Below are positions 19,791-28,051 of a stretch of DNA of 64,000 bases, piece by piece; positions within the stretch are counted from its first letter, which is position 1; the number at the start of each line of letters is the position of its first letter. Under the pieces are notes generated by a model. That model made no database searches. It was not told where the DNA came from and saw only the letters and a program-made list of their open reading frames with translations. The stretch spans positions 55,427-119,426 of the forward strand of contig NZ_BMTQ01000021.1 in NCBI RefSeq assembly GCF_014649755.1, written 5' to 3'. The position numbers and the translations under genes were made by a program. The DNA is from Streptomyces litmocidini (lineage in GTDB: Bacteria; Actinomycetota; Actinomycetes; Streptomycetales; Streptomycetaceae).

Positions 19791-20183
19791 TCAGCAGCGG
19801 AACGCCTGGAGTGCGGCTATGGAGCGGAGGCCCGGCGTTCTCGCCGAGGAGGGATCCGCGGCACCGCGCGTGGCCGGCCGGGGTGCGGTCGGGGCGGGGC
19901 GCGGCGGCGACGGGCGTCCGGACGCGGCCGGCTTGTCGGCGGCGCGGTGGCGGTCGCGGGTGCGCGGGGGACCGATCGGGTCTCCAGGCGGTTCGAGGTC
20001 GCGGCAGGTGAGGGCCTCGTCGTGCGAGGTCGTCCCGGAGGGCTTCGTCCCGAACGGCGCCCCGGCGACGGCGTGCCGGGGCATGTGTGCGGAGGTGAAG
20101 GAGGCGGTGGTGAGGAGCTGGAGGGCGACGAGGACGGCGGCGAGGGTCGAAAGCCCCGTCCGGGCCGTCGTTGCTCGGTGCAT
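19791..20183 (-). CDS. Small exported proline-rich protein, function unknown
   Basis: A 130-residue hypothetical protein. The start ATG at 20181-20183 is preceded by GGGGGAGG. Residues 1-32 form a signal sequence or membrane anchor (LSTLAAVLVALQLLTTASFTSAH). The rest is hydrophilic, rich in Pro, Arg and Ala, probably disordered, with two Cys (TCRDLE and the last residue). I recognise no family. It is on the same strand as the LysR gene and lies upstream of the carbonic anhydrase gene, with an inverted repeat in its promoter region. Confidence 0.5.
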   Translation of the reverse strand: MHRATTARTGLSTLAAVLVALQLLTTASFTSAHMPRHAVAGAPFGTKPSGTTSHDEALTCRDLEPPGDPIGPPRTRDRHRAADKPAASGRPSPPRPAPTAPRPATRGAADPSSARTPGLRSIAALQAFRC

Positions 20184-20218
20184 ATGCCTCCCCCAGGGCG
20201 TCCCACCGGGTCTGGAAA

Positions 20219-20235
20219 TGACCAATGGTTGGTCA
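20219..20235. promoter_or_regulatory. Candidate operator upstream of the small exported protein
   Basis: TGACCAA (20219-20225) and TTGGTCA (20229-20235) are perfect 7-bp arms around TGG, 35 bases upstream of the start at 20183. A degenerate half copy (AATGGTCAA) follows at 20239-20247. The geometry is that of a dimeric regulator site. The 200 bases further to 20438 are comparatively AT-richer and hold no gene I support. Confidence 0.5.
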
Positions 20236-20438
20236 ACGAATGGTCAAGGGGGACGATAACTCAGCAAAGTCGCTTGCGGGGCTGACTGAACGTCACCGAT
20301 GGAAGCGAGCCCGAAAACCCGAGGAAATTTGACGCGCATCGGCCCTTGAACACCGCTCGCCGGTCGTGTAATTGCGAAGTTTCCCCGCGTGCCGGTCGTC
20401 GGCAGCGGGCACCGGTGGACCCGGTCGGGAAGAGGCCC

Positions 20439-21380
20439 CTATCCCCGCGTCAGCGACAGCAGGTCCCGCGCCGGGCCCGTCGGGCGGTGGCCCGTCGGCC
20501 ACACGGCCCGCAGGTCGCGGCGGAGCAGCACCCCCTCCACCGGGATGGCGACGAGGCGTCGCGACGCCAGCTCCTCGGTGATCGCGAGTTCGCTCAGGAC
20601 CGCGGGTCCCGCCCCGCTCACCGCCGCCGCCTTGACCGCCGTCGTGGAGGCGAGTTCGAGGAGCGGCTGCGCGAGGCCCCCGTGCGCGGCGAGCGCCGCG
20701 TCGAGGACCTGCCGGGTGCCGGAGCCGCGTTCGCGCAGGACCAGCGGGGTCGCGGCGAGTTCGGCCGGGTCGAGCGGGCTCCGGCGCCGGGCCCACGGGT
20801 GGGAGGACGCGGCGACGACCGCCAGCCTGTCGTGCGAGACGACGACGCCGTCCAGGCCGTCCGGCACGGCGAGCCCCTCGACGAAGCCGATGTCGGCCTC
20901 GCCCGCGAGGAGGCGTTCCGCGACGGCCGCCGAGTTCCCCGCCTGGAGCGACACGGCGGTGTCGGGACGCTGGGCGCGCAGTGCGATCAGCCAGCCCGGC
21001 AGCAGGTATTCGGCGATCGTCATGGACGCGGCCACCCGCAGCCGCGAGTCCCGTCGGCCGCGCAGCGCCTGCGCGCCCGCGTCGAAGGCCTCGGCGGCCT
21101 CCACGACGCGCCGCGCCCAGTCGGTGACGAGGGCGCCGGCGTCGGTGAGCCGGGAGCCGCGCGGGGAGCGGTCGAGCAGGGCCACGCCGAGCTGCCGTTC
21201 CATCGAGCGGATCCGGCTGCTGGCGGCGGGCTGGGTGATCCCGACCTCGCGGGCGGCGGCACCGAGGCTGCCGTGCCGGGCGACGGCGAGGAGGAGTTCG
21301 AGCGCGCCGAGGTCCGGGACCCGGTGGGAGAGGCCCCGGTGGGGGGAAGGGGGCGGTGTCGGGCCCGGCTCGCTGCTCAT
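20439..21380 (-). CDS. LysR-family transcriptional regulator
   Basis: A 313-residue LysR regulator. The helix-turn-helix spans about residues 24-82 (LELLLAVARHGSLGAAAREV, then ITQPAASSRIRSMERQLGVALLDR) and the periplasmic-binding-like effector domain follows (LRVAASMTIAEYLLPGWL). It diverges from a TDT exporter gene, and its own ATG lies inside a LysR-type palindrome, so autorepression is likely. The CbbR/YeiE-like spacing of the effector domain suggests a small anion as ligand, but this is only an inference. Confidence 0.9.
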   Translation of the reverse strand: MSSEPGPTPPPSPHRGLSHRVPDLGALELLLAVARHGSLGAAAREVGITQPAASSRIRSMERQLGVALLDRSPRGSRLTDAGALVTDWARRVVEAAEAFDAGAQALRGRRDSRLRVAASMTIAEYLLPGWLIALRAQRPDTAVSLQAGNSAAVAERLLAGEADIGFVEGLAVPDGLDGVVVSHDRLAVVAASSHPWARRRSPLDPAELAATPLVLRERGSGTRQVLDAALAAHGGLAQPLLELASTTAVKAAAVSGAGPAVLSELAITEELASRRLVAIPVEGVLLRRDLRAVWPTGHRPTGPARDLLSLTRG

Positions 21381-21394
21381 AAGGTCAGCTTATG
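21378..21394. promoter_or_regulatory. LysR box overlapping the regulator start codon
   Basis: CATAAG (21378-21383) and CTTATG (21389-21394) are perfect 6-bp arms around GTCAG. The site contains the T-N11-A pattern (T21380, A21392) of LysR binding sites. The ATG of the LysR gene (complement of 21378-21380) is part of the left arm, and the exporter gene starts 57 bases to the right. Confidence 0.65.
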
Positions 21395-21450
21395 GCCTCA
21401 TAGTCGCGGCGTCCCTGGTGGGGGCCGTTCCGGCGCGAAACGATCGGGAC

Positions 21451-22611
21451 ATGGCAAGCCTCGCACCTTCTCCTCCCGCCCTTCGCGCCACCACCCCCGG
21501 CGCCCGGGCGACCCGTTCCGTCCGTCACCTCGGACCCAACTGGTACGCCTCCGTGATGGGCACGGCCGTCGTCGCCAACGCGGGCGCCACCCTCCCGCTG
21601 GACGTCCCCGGCCTCCGTACGGCCTGCGCCGCGGTCTGGGTCCTGTCGCTCGTCATGCTGCTCGCCCTGCTCACCGCCCGCGCCGCGCACTGGGCCCGCC
21701 ACCGGGACCGGGCCCGCGCCCATCTGATGGACCCGGCGATGGCGCCGTTCTACGGCTGCCTGTCGATGGCGCTGCTCGCGGTCGGCGGCGGGGCGGTGAT
21801 CGTGGGCCGGGACTGGGTCGGGCTTCCCGCGGCCGTCGCCCTCGACGCCGTCCTGTTCGCCGTCGGCACGGTGATCGGCCTGGTGGCCGCGGTGGGCGTC
21901 CCGTACCTCATGGTGGTGCACCACCGGATCGAGGGCGCGTCGCCGGTGTGGCTGCTGCCGGTGGTCGCTCCCATGGTGTCCGCCGCGCTCGGCCCGCTGC
22001 TCGTGCCCCACCTGCCCGCCGGGCAGGCACAGCAGACCCTGCTGATCGGCTGCTACGCACTCTTCGGCGTCAGTCTGCTCGCCACCCTGGTCATGCTGCC
22101 GCTGGTCTTCGGACGGCTCGTCACCGGCGGCCCGCTGCCGCTCGCCCTCACCCCCGCCCTCTTCCTGGTCCTCGGCCCGCTGGGCCAGTCGACGACCGCC
22201 GCGAACAAGTTCGCCGACACGGCCGCGGGCGTGCTGCCCGCCCCGTACGCCCACGGCTTCGCCGCCTTCGCCGTCCTCTACGGGGTGCCCGTCATGGGGT
22301 TCGCGCTGCTGTGGCTGGCGCTCGCCGGGGCGATGGTGCTGCGGGCGCGGCGGCGGGGCATGGGCTTCGCGATGACCTTCTGGGCGTTCACCTTCCCGGT
22401 CGGGACCTGCGTGACCGGTGCCGAGGGCCTGGCCGGGCACACCGGTCTGACGGCGTTCCGGTGGCTGGCGGTCGTCCTGTACGTGCTCCTCGTGGCGGCC
22501 TGGCTGGTGGCCGCTCTCCACACCGCGCGCGGGCTGTTCAGCGGTGCGCTGCTCGAAGGGCCCGGGCCAGGGCCCGCGGGGCCTCGGCCAGTGACGGGCC
22601 GTACCAGGTGA
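21451..22611 (+). CDS. TDT-family (TehA/SLAC1-like) anion exporter
   Basis: A 386-residue membrane protein with about ten helices. It starts in the family pattern LGPNWYASVMGTAVVANAGATLP and shows LGPLGQS, which matches the TDT motif G-P-x-x-x-S. Such proteins export small anions: tellurite resistance TehA, malate Mae1, sulfite Ssu1. A divergent LysR regulator fits ligand-induced export. The ATG at 21451 lacks a clear ribosome site. Its 3' end overlaps the convergent metal-receptor gene by 74 bases. Confidence 0.85.
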   Translation: MASLAPSPPALRATTPGARATRSVRHLGPNWYASVMGTAVVANAGATLPLDVPGLRTACAAVWVLSLVMLLALLTARAAHWARHRDRARAHLMDPAMAPFYGCLSMALLAVGGGAVIVGRDWVGLPAAVALDAVLFAVGTVIGLVAAVGVPYLMVVHHRIEGASPVWLLPVVAPMVSAALGPLLVPHLPAGQAQQTLLIGCYALFGVSLLATLVMLPLVFGRLVTGGPLPLALTPALFLVLGPLGQSTTAANKFADTAAGVLPAPYAHGFAAFAVLYGVPVMGFALLWLALAGAMVLRARRRGMGFAMTFWAFTFPVGTCVTGAEGLAGHTGLTAFRWLAVVLYVLLVAAWLVAALHTARGLFSGALLEGPGPGPAGPRPVTGRTR

Positions 22612-23251
22612 GCATGCGCCCGTCGACGAGGGCGGCGGCGGTCCCGGGGAAGGCCTCGGGTCCGTCGTCGCGCGTGAAGCGGTAGGGCTCGTCGGGCAGG
22701 ACGACGAGGTCGGGGGCGGCGGCGCGGAGTTCGTCGAGCGGGACGCGCGGATAGCGCTCGGGGTGGTCGGCGTACAGGTTCCGGACGCCGAGGCGGGCGA
22801 GCAGGTCGCCCGCGAAGGTGTCGCGGCCGACGACCATCCAGGGCCGCCGCCAGATCGGCACGACGGCGGTGGCCGGTTCGAGGCGTGCGACGGACTCCCA
22901 GGCGGCCTCCGCCTCGTCGAGCCAGCGCGGCCGGGGCGCGCCGCAGGCGGCGAGGACCCGTTCCAGTTCCCGCAGCGCCTGGTCGAGGGTGCGGATCTCG
23001 GTGACCAGGACGTCGAGTCCGGCGGCCCGCAGGGCGGCGAGGTCGGGGGCGCGGTTCTCCTCCTCGTTGGCGACGACGAGGTCGGGCCGGAGCGCGGCGA
23101 TCGCCGCGACGTCGGGGTTCTTCGTGCCGCCGATGCGGACGGCGTCGAGTCCGGCGGGGTGGCTGCACCAGTCGGTCGCGCCGACGAGGACGCCGGGGGC
23201 GGTGACGGCGACGGCCTCGGTGAGGGAGGGCACGAGGGAGACGACTCTCAT
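22538..23251 (-). CDS. Helical-backbone metal-receptor (BtuF-like) protein without signal peptide
   Basis: A 237-residue protein of the BtuF/TroA-like binding fold: RVVSLVPSLTEAV at the N-terminus, VGATDWCSHPA, then RIGGTKNPDVAAIAALRPDLVVANEEEN, all strong matches to vitamin B12/iron-complex binding proteins. It has no signal peptide or lipobox, so it must act in the cytosol, unlike transporter-linked homologues. No ABC permease or ATPase gene is adjacent. It ends 74 bases inside the opposing exporter gene and is 13 bases downstream of an XRE-cupin regulator gene, which suggests one transcript. Confidence 0.82.
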   Translation of the reverse strand: MRVVSLVPSLTEAVAVTAPGVLVGATDWCSHPAGLDAVRIGGTKNPDVAAIAALRPDLVVANEEENRAPDLAALRAAGLDVLVTEIRTLDQALRELERVLAACGAPRPRWLDEAEAAWESVARLEPATAVVPIWRRPWMVVGRDTFAGDLLARLGVRNLYADHPERYPRVPLDELRAAAPDLVVLPDEPYRFTRDDGPEAFPGTAAALVDGRMLTWYGPSLAEAPRALARALRAAHR

Positions 23252-23264
23252 CGGTGCGCGGCCC

Positions 23265-23816
23265 TCACTCCACCTCGGCCTCGACGTGGTCGCCGACGGC
23301 GACGACGAGGAGGCGGGTGCCGGGCTCGGTGGCGCGCCAGCGGTGTCGTACGCCGCCGGAGAGGTAGAGCGTGTCGCCGGGGCCGAGCCGGTGGGCGCGG
23401 CCCTCGGCCTCGACCTCGGCCGCGCCGTCGGCCACGTAGAGGAGTTCGTCGTTCCGGTGCTGGAACTCGCGGCCCGCGTCCTGCTCGCCGGTGAACTCCA
23501 GGGCGTGCAGCTGGTGTCGGCCGCGGACCAGCGTCCGGACGCCCGGGGGCATGCCGGGCGAGCGGTCCCCGGCGCGTACGACGTCGACGGTGCGGGAGGC
23601 CTCGGCGGCGGCGAGGAGTTCGCCCGCCGTGGTCTCCAGGGCCTCGGCGACGAGGTCGAGGGAGCGGCGGCTGGGGCGCGCGCGATCGTTCTCTACCTGG
23701 CTGAGGAAGGGCACGGAGAGGCCGCTGCGGGAGGCGACGACGGCCAGGGTCAGCTGGAGCGCTCTGCGGCGCCTCTTGACGGCCGCGCCCACGCGGGGTG
23801 CTTCCTTCTCGTCCAC
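23265..23816 (-). CDS. XRE-family regulator with C-terminal cupin domain
   Basis: A 183-residue regulator with an N-terminal Cro/C1-type helix-turn-helix (about residues 12-66: RRRALQLTLAVVASRSGLSV, then PFLSQVENDRARPSRRSLDLVAEAL) and a cupin beta-barrel in the C-terminal half (FQHRNDELLYVADGAAEVE, GPGDTLYLSGGVRHRW). The cupin senses a small ligand, as in PuuR-like regulators. The GTG at 23814-23816 has GGGAGGGAG upstream; longer in-frame extensions lack homology. It is upstream of and probably co-transcribed with the metal-receptor gene. Confidence 0.88.
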   Translation of the reverse strand: MDEKEAPRVGAAVKRRRRALQLTLAVVASRSGLSVPFLSQVENDRARPSRRSLDLVAEALETTAGELLAAAEASRTVDVVRAGDRSPGMPPGVRTLVRGRHQLHALEFTGEQDAGREFQHRNDELLYVADGAAEVEAEGRAHRLGPGDTLYLSGGVRHRWRATEPGTRLLVVAVGDHVEAEVE

Positions 23817-23892
23817 GTCGGCTCCCTCCCTCTGCTCGTACCGGTCGGTTACCTGAACCTTACGCAGCTTTGGGGCGGGGTTTCGCGTCGTG

Positions 23893-23940
23893 CCGAAAAG
23901 GGGTGGCCGCCGAACACGTTCGGCGACCACCCCTTTTCGG
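23893..23940. terminator. Long hairpin terminator after the betaine transporter genes
   Basis: 22-bp arms at 23893-23914 (beginning CCGAAAAGGGG) and 23919-23940 (ending CCCCTTTTCGG) with one mismatch and a CACG loop. It lies 18 bases after the stop of the glycine betaine permease/binding gene, and because each arm carries an A/T run at its outer end it can act in both directions. It also shields the XRE gene promoter from read-through. Confidence 0.9.
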
Positions 23941-23957
23941 TCAGTGAGCGAAGTGCC

Positions 23958-25766
23958 CTACTGCGGGGCCAGCTTCTCCGCGAGGCCGGGGTTCCGGTCC
24001 AGCCAGGTGCGGACGGCCTGCTGCTCCTTGCCCTTGCCGGTCTCCTGGATGACGGCTTCCAGGCCCGTGAGCTGCTTCTCGGTCAGCGAGAAGTTCTTCA
24101 GCCAGGTGCCGACCTCGGGGTTCTCGGCGGCGAACCCCTTGCGGGCGAGGGTGTGGACGCCGTCGCCCTTGCCCCAGGAGCCCTTGGGGTCCTTGAGCTT
24201 CTTCAGGTCGTGGGCGGAGTAGGCCCAGTGCGGCGACCAGAGGGTGACGACGACGGGTTCCTTGCGGTCGTAGGCGCGCTTCAGCTCGGCGAGCATGCCG
24301 GGCGTGGAGCCGTCGACGACCTTGTACTCGCCCTCCAGGCCGTAGTCCTTGAGGACCTTGTCCTTGAGGAGGCCCATCATTCCGGCGCTGGGCTCGATGC
24401 CGACGATCCGGCCCTTGAACCGTCCGGCCTTGCCCTTGAGGTCGGCGAGGGAGTCGACGCCCTTGACGTACGAGGGGACGGAGAGCTCCAGGGAGGTGGG
24501 GCCGTACCAGGAGCCGAGGTCCTCCAGCTCGTTCTGGTACTTCTTCCAGTACTGGGCGTGGGTGACGGGGAGCCAGGCGTCGGTCTGGAGGTCGACCTGT
24601 CCGCCCGCGAGGCCGGTGTAGAGGGCGCCGGCCTCCAGCTGCTTGGTCTCGACCTCGTAGCCGCGGCGCTCCAGGAGCTCCTTCCAGAGGTACGTGGAGG
24701 CGATGCCCTCGTCCCAGGGGATGTAGCCGATGCTGACCTTCTTGCCGTGGCCGCCGTTCGGGCCCGAGGCGGAGGCCTGGCCGCCGGAGCCGCCGAGGAA
24801 GCCCGTGCCGCCGGCGGCGAGGGCGAGGACGACGACGCCGACGAGGGCGGTGACGGGCTGCGGGCGGTGGGCCCAGAGCTTGGCGCCGGGCCGCTTGGCG
24901 CCCAGCGCGGCGCGGGCCTTGGCGACGGCGCGGCGGCCCAGCGGGGAGACCTGGCTGCCGAGCGCGCCGGTCATCCGGTCCAGGTACATGGCGAGGACGA
25001 CGATGGAGACGCCGGCCTCGAAGCCGAGGCCGATGTCGACGTTGCCGATGGCGCGGTAGACGGCGCCGCCGAGTCCGCCGCCGCCGACCATGCCGGCGAT
25101 GACGACCATGGAGAGGCCGAGCATGATGACCTGGTTGACGCCGGCCATGATGGTCGGCAGGGCGAGCGGCAGCTGGACGCGCAGCAGCGTGTTGCGCGGG
25201 GTGGTGCCGAACGCCTCGGCGGCCTCGACGAGTTCGCCGTCGACCTGGCGGATGCCGAGCTCGGTCATGCGCACGCCCGGGGGCAGCGCGAAGACGATGG
25301 TGGCGATGATGCCGGGGACCACGCCGACGCCGAAGAAGATGATGCCGGGGATCAGGTAGACCATCGCCGGCATGGTCTGCATGAAGTCGAGGACGGGCCG
25401 CAGGACGGTGCTGACGTTCTTCGAGCGGGCCGCCCAGATGCCGAGCGGGACGGCGATCACCAGGGTGACGAGGGTGGCGACGAGGACGAGGGAGAGCGTG
25501 GCCATGGCCTCGTCCCACAGCTGGACCGAGTCGACGAGCGCGAATCCGGCGAAGGCGAGCACGCCGGCGGCGAGGCCGCGCAGCCACCAGGCGACGACGG
25601 CGAGGACACCGGCGAAGAGCAGCGGCTGGGGTGCGGACAGGACGGCGTCGATGCCGTCGTAGAGGCCGGTGACGCCGGTGGTGACGGCGTCGAAGAGCCA
25701 GGAGAACTGGGCCTGGAGCCAGTCGACGGAGCTGTCGACCCACTGGCCGAGGGGGAGCCTAGGCAC
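23958..25766 (-). CDS. Glycine betaine/proline ABC transporter, fused permease and binding protein
   Basis: A 602-residue fusion. Residues about 1-285 are an OpuAB-type permease with membrane helices and the loop EAAEAFGTTPRNTLLRVQLPLALPTIMAGVNQ that touches the ATPase. A further helix near 310-330 (VTALVGVVVLALAAGGTG) anchors the C-terminal binding domain (about 345-602; IGYIPWDEGIASTYLWKELLE, LQTDAWLPVTH, with the Trp residues that form the aromatic betaine box). OpuA of Lactococcus has the same permease-receptor fusion. It overlaps the ATPase gene by 8 bases. Function: osmoprotectant uptake. Confidence 0.93.
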   Translation of the reverse strand: MPRLPLGQWVDSSVDWLQAQFSWLFDAVTTGVTGLYDGIDAVLSAPQPLLFAGVLAVVAWWLRGLAAGVLAFAGFALVDSVQLWDEAMATLSLVLVATLVTLVIAVPLGIWAARSKNVSTVLRPVLDFMQTMPAMVYLIPGIIFFGVGVVPGIIATIVFALPPGVRMTELGIRQVDGELVEAAEAFGTTPRNTLLRVQLPLALPTIMAGVNQVIMLGLSMVVIAGMVGGGGLGGAVYRAIGNVDIGLGFEAGVSIVVLAMYLDRMTGALGSQVSPLGRRAVAKARAALGAKRPGAKLWAHRPQPVTALVGVVVLALAAGGTGFLGGSGGQASASGPNGGHGKKVSIGYIPWDEGIASTYLWKELLERRGYEVETKQLEAGALYTGLAGGQVDLQTDAWLPVTHAQYWKKYQNELEDLGSWYGPTSLELSVPSYVKGVDSLADLKGKAGRFKGRIVGIEPSAGMMGLLKDKVLKDYGLEGEYKVVDGSTPGMLAELKRAYDRKEPVVVTLWSPHWAYSAHDLKKLKDPKGSWGKGDGVHTLARKGFAAENPEVGTWLKNFSLTEKQLTGLEAVIQETGKGKEQQAVRTWLDRNPGLAEKLAPQ

Positions 25767-26832
25767 GGGCGGTCACCTCCCGGGGCTCGGGGAACGGGGC
25801 GGTCGTCGCGGCGACACCGCCCATGACGGCGAGGAGGCGTTCCGTCGGTACGACTCCGAGGACGGAGCCTTCGGCGTCCTCGACGGTCACCGGGTGCGGG
25901 GCCAGGGCGGCGGCGGCGCACAGGTCGGCGACGAGGGTGTCGGGGCCGACGGGACGGCAGGCGCAGTCGTCGGGGCAGTCGACGGGGGCGGCGTCGGTCA
26001 TGACGGCGGCGGCGGTGAGCACCCGGGAGCGGTCGACGTCCTGGATGAAGGAGGCGACGTAGTCGTCGGCGGGGCGGACGAGGATGTCCTCGGCGGTGCC
26101 GAGCTGGACGATCCTGCCGTCGCGCATGACGGCGATCCGGTCGCCGAGGCGCATGGCCTCGTTGAGGTCGTGGGTGATGAAGACGATGGTCTTCTTCAGC
26201 CGCTGCTGGAGCACGAGGAGCTGGTCCTGCATGTCGCGGCGGATCAGCGGGTCGAGTGCGCTGAAGGACTCGTCCATCAGGAGCAGGTCGGCGTCGGTGG
26301 CGAGGGCGCGGGCCAGGCCGACGCGCTGCTGCATGCCGCCGGAGAGCTCGTCGGGCCAGGACTTCTCCCAGCCGGCGAGGCCGCACAGTTCGAGGGCCTC
26401 GGCGGCGCGGGTCTCGCGCTCGGCACGGGGCACGCCCTGGACCTCCAGGCCGTAGGCGGCGTTCTCCAGGACGTTTCGGTGCGGGAAGAGCGCGAAGTGC
26501 TGGAAGACCATGCTGATCTTGGTGGCGCGGACCTCGCGCAGCTCGCGGGGGGAGAGCGCGGTGAGGTCGTGACCGTCGTAGAGGACCCGGCCGGCGGTCG
26601 GTTCCAGCAGGCCGTTGAGCATGCGGAGGAGGGTGGACTTCCCGGAGCCGGACAGGCCCATCACGACGAAGATCTGGCCGGGTTCGACGACGAAGCCCGC
26701 GTCCACGACGGCCGCGGTCGTGCCTTCGGCACGCAGCTCTTCGCGTTCGGCGCCGTCCGCGAGCCTGCGGACGGCCTCGTCGGGTCGTCTGCCGAACACC
26801 TTGTACAGATGATCGGCCTGGAGCCTGGACAC
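25759..26832 (-). CDS. Glycine betaine/proline ABC transporter ATP-binding protein
   Basis: A 357-residue OpuAA/ProV-type ATPase. Walker A GLSGSGKST (about residue 55), Q-loop, the signature LSGGMQQRVGLARAL, Walker B DLLLMDESFSALD and the H-loop VFITHDLNEA are all intact, with the typical MNGLLEPTAG segment. The C-terminal 80 residues are a CBS-like region (VMTDAAPVDCPDDCACRPVG) that in OpuA senses ionic strength. The start was set at GTG 26830-26832 (GAGG upstream). It heads the two-gene unit; no separate receptor gene is needed. Confidence 0.92.
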   Translation of the reverse strand: MSRLQADHLYKVFGRRPDEAVRRLADGAEREELRAEGTTAAVVDAGFVVEPGQIFVVMGLSGSGKSTLLRMLNGLLEPTAGRVLYDGHDLTALSPRELREVRATKISMVFQHFALFPHRNVLENAAYGLEVQGVPRAERETRAAEALELCGLAGWEKSWPDELSGGMQQRVGLARALATDADLLLMDESFSALDPLIRRDMQDQLLVLQQRLKKTIVFITHDLNEAMRLGDRIAVMRDGRIVQLGTAEDILVRPADDYVASFIQDVDRSRVLTAAAVMTDAAPVDCPDDCACRPVGPDTLVADLCAAAALAPHPVTVEDAEGSVLGVVPTERLLAVMGGVAATTAPFPEPREVTARA

Positions 26833-27006
26833 ATGCACCTCACGGGTAGGAACGAAGAACGGCCCCACCACCCCCGCGCGGCCGGGCCGTGGAGCGGGCG
26901 GGATCGGCCCGCGGCCCGTCGCGCACGGGATCCTTTTCGTTGAATCCCGTACCGGGTTCCGCTCCGGGCTCGCGCATGCCCTGCTTCACCGAGTGCAAAC
27001 GCAAAG

Positions 27007-27020
27007 GTGACGGGGGTCAC
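27007..27020. promoter_or_regulatory. Small GTGAC palindrome in a divergent promoter region
   Basis: GTGAC (27007-27011) and GTCAC (27016-27020) around GGGG lie in the 258-base gap between the betaine ATPase and the exonuclease gene. It may be an operator, but arms of five bases occur often by chance. Confidence 0.25.
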
Positions 27021-27090
27021 GCGAGGCTCCCCGGAAGGGCCCGCACACGGAACGGAGGGGCCTGTCGGTGGGGTGCGGCATGATCGGGGT

Positions 27091-28011
27091 GTGACGCGAC
27101 GCCTGATGCTCCTCGACACCGCCAGCCTCTACTTCCGCGCGTACTTCGGCGTGCCGGACTCCGTCCGGGCGCCGGACGGCACCCCGGTGAACGCCGTGCG
27201 CGGGCTGCTCGACTTCATCACCCGGCTCGTCCAGGACCACCGCCCCGACGACCTGGTCGCCTGCTGGGACGAGGACTGGCGGCCGCAGTGGCGGGTGGAC
27301 CTGATCCCCTCGTACAAGGCGCACCGGGTGGCCGCGGAGACGGCGGCGGGCCCGGACGCGGAGGAGATCCCGGACACCCTGTCCCCGCAGGTGCCGGTGA
27401 TCGAGGAGGTCCTGTCCGCGCTCGGCATCGCGCGGGTCGGGGCGGCGGGTTACGAGGCGGACGACGTGATCGGGACGCTGACGGGCCGCGCCGGCGGGCC
27501 CGTGGACATCGTCACCGGCGACCGCGACCTGTTCCAGCTGGTGGACGACGCCCGGGGCGTCCGCGTGCTGTACCCGCGCAAGGGCGTCGGCGACTGCGAC
27601 CTGGTGGACGCGGAGCTGATCCGCACGAAGTACGGCGTGCGGCCCGACCAGTACGCGGACTTCGCGGCGCTGCGCGGGGACACGAGCGACGGGCTGCCCG
27701 GCGTGAAGGGCATCGGCGAGAAGACGGCGGCGCAGCTGATCACGGAGTACGGGGACCTGGCGGGCGTCCGGGCGGCGGCGGAGGACCCGGCGTCGGGGCT
27801 GACGCCGGCGAAGCGGCGCGGGATCGTGGAGGCGGCCGCGTACCTGGACGTGGCGCCGACGGTGGTGCGGGTCGCCGCCGACGTGCCGCTCCCCGGGTTC
27901 GACCCGGCCCTGCCGACCGCTCCCCACGACCCGGAGGCCCTGGAGGCGCTGGTGAAGCGCTGGGGACTGGGGGGCGCGGTGGGCCGTCTGCTGCCGGTCC
28001 TGGAGCGCTGA
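27091..28011 (+). CDS. Stand-alone 5'-3' exonuclease (DNA polymerase I N-domain type)
   Basis: A 306-residue nuclease of the FEN/PolI 5' exonuclease group: LMLLDTASLYFRAYFG with the first active-site Asp, PSYKAHR, ADDVIGTL, the acidic GDRDLFQLVDD and the helix-hairpin-helix GDTSDGLPGVKGIGEKTA. It lacks any polymerase domain, so it is a separate flap or RNA-primer removing exonuclease; streptomycetes also carry the full PolA. The GTG start at 27091 has GGGG upstream. It is alone in its transcript, followed by the siderophore reductase with its own promoter. Confidence 0.9.
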   Translation: MTRRLMLLDTASLYFRAYFGVPDSVRAPDGTPVNAVRGLLDFITRLVQDHRPDDLVACWDEDWRPQWRVDLIPSYKAHRVAAETAAGPDAEEIPDTLSPQVPVIEEVLSALGIARVGAAGYEADDVIGTLTGRAGGPVDIVTGDRDLFQLVDDARGVRVLYPRKGVGDCDLVDAELIRTKYGVRPDQYADFAALRGDTSDGLPGVKGIGEKTAAQLITEYGDLAGVRAAAEDPASGLTPAKRRGIVEAAAYLDVAPTVVRVAADVPLPGFDPALPTAPHDPEALEALVKRWGLGGAVGRLLPVLER

Positions 28012-28051
28012 CCGGGACCGTTCGGGCCGCGCCCCTCTTGACGGATGATGG

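Noticed and set aside
20293..20796. Minus-strand frame beyond the LysR gene 3' end
   Set aside because: Low-complexity Pro/Arg/Gly peptide that overlaps the LysR gene in another frame.
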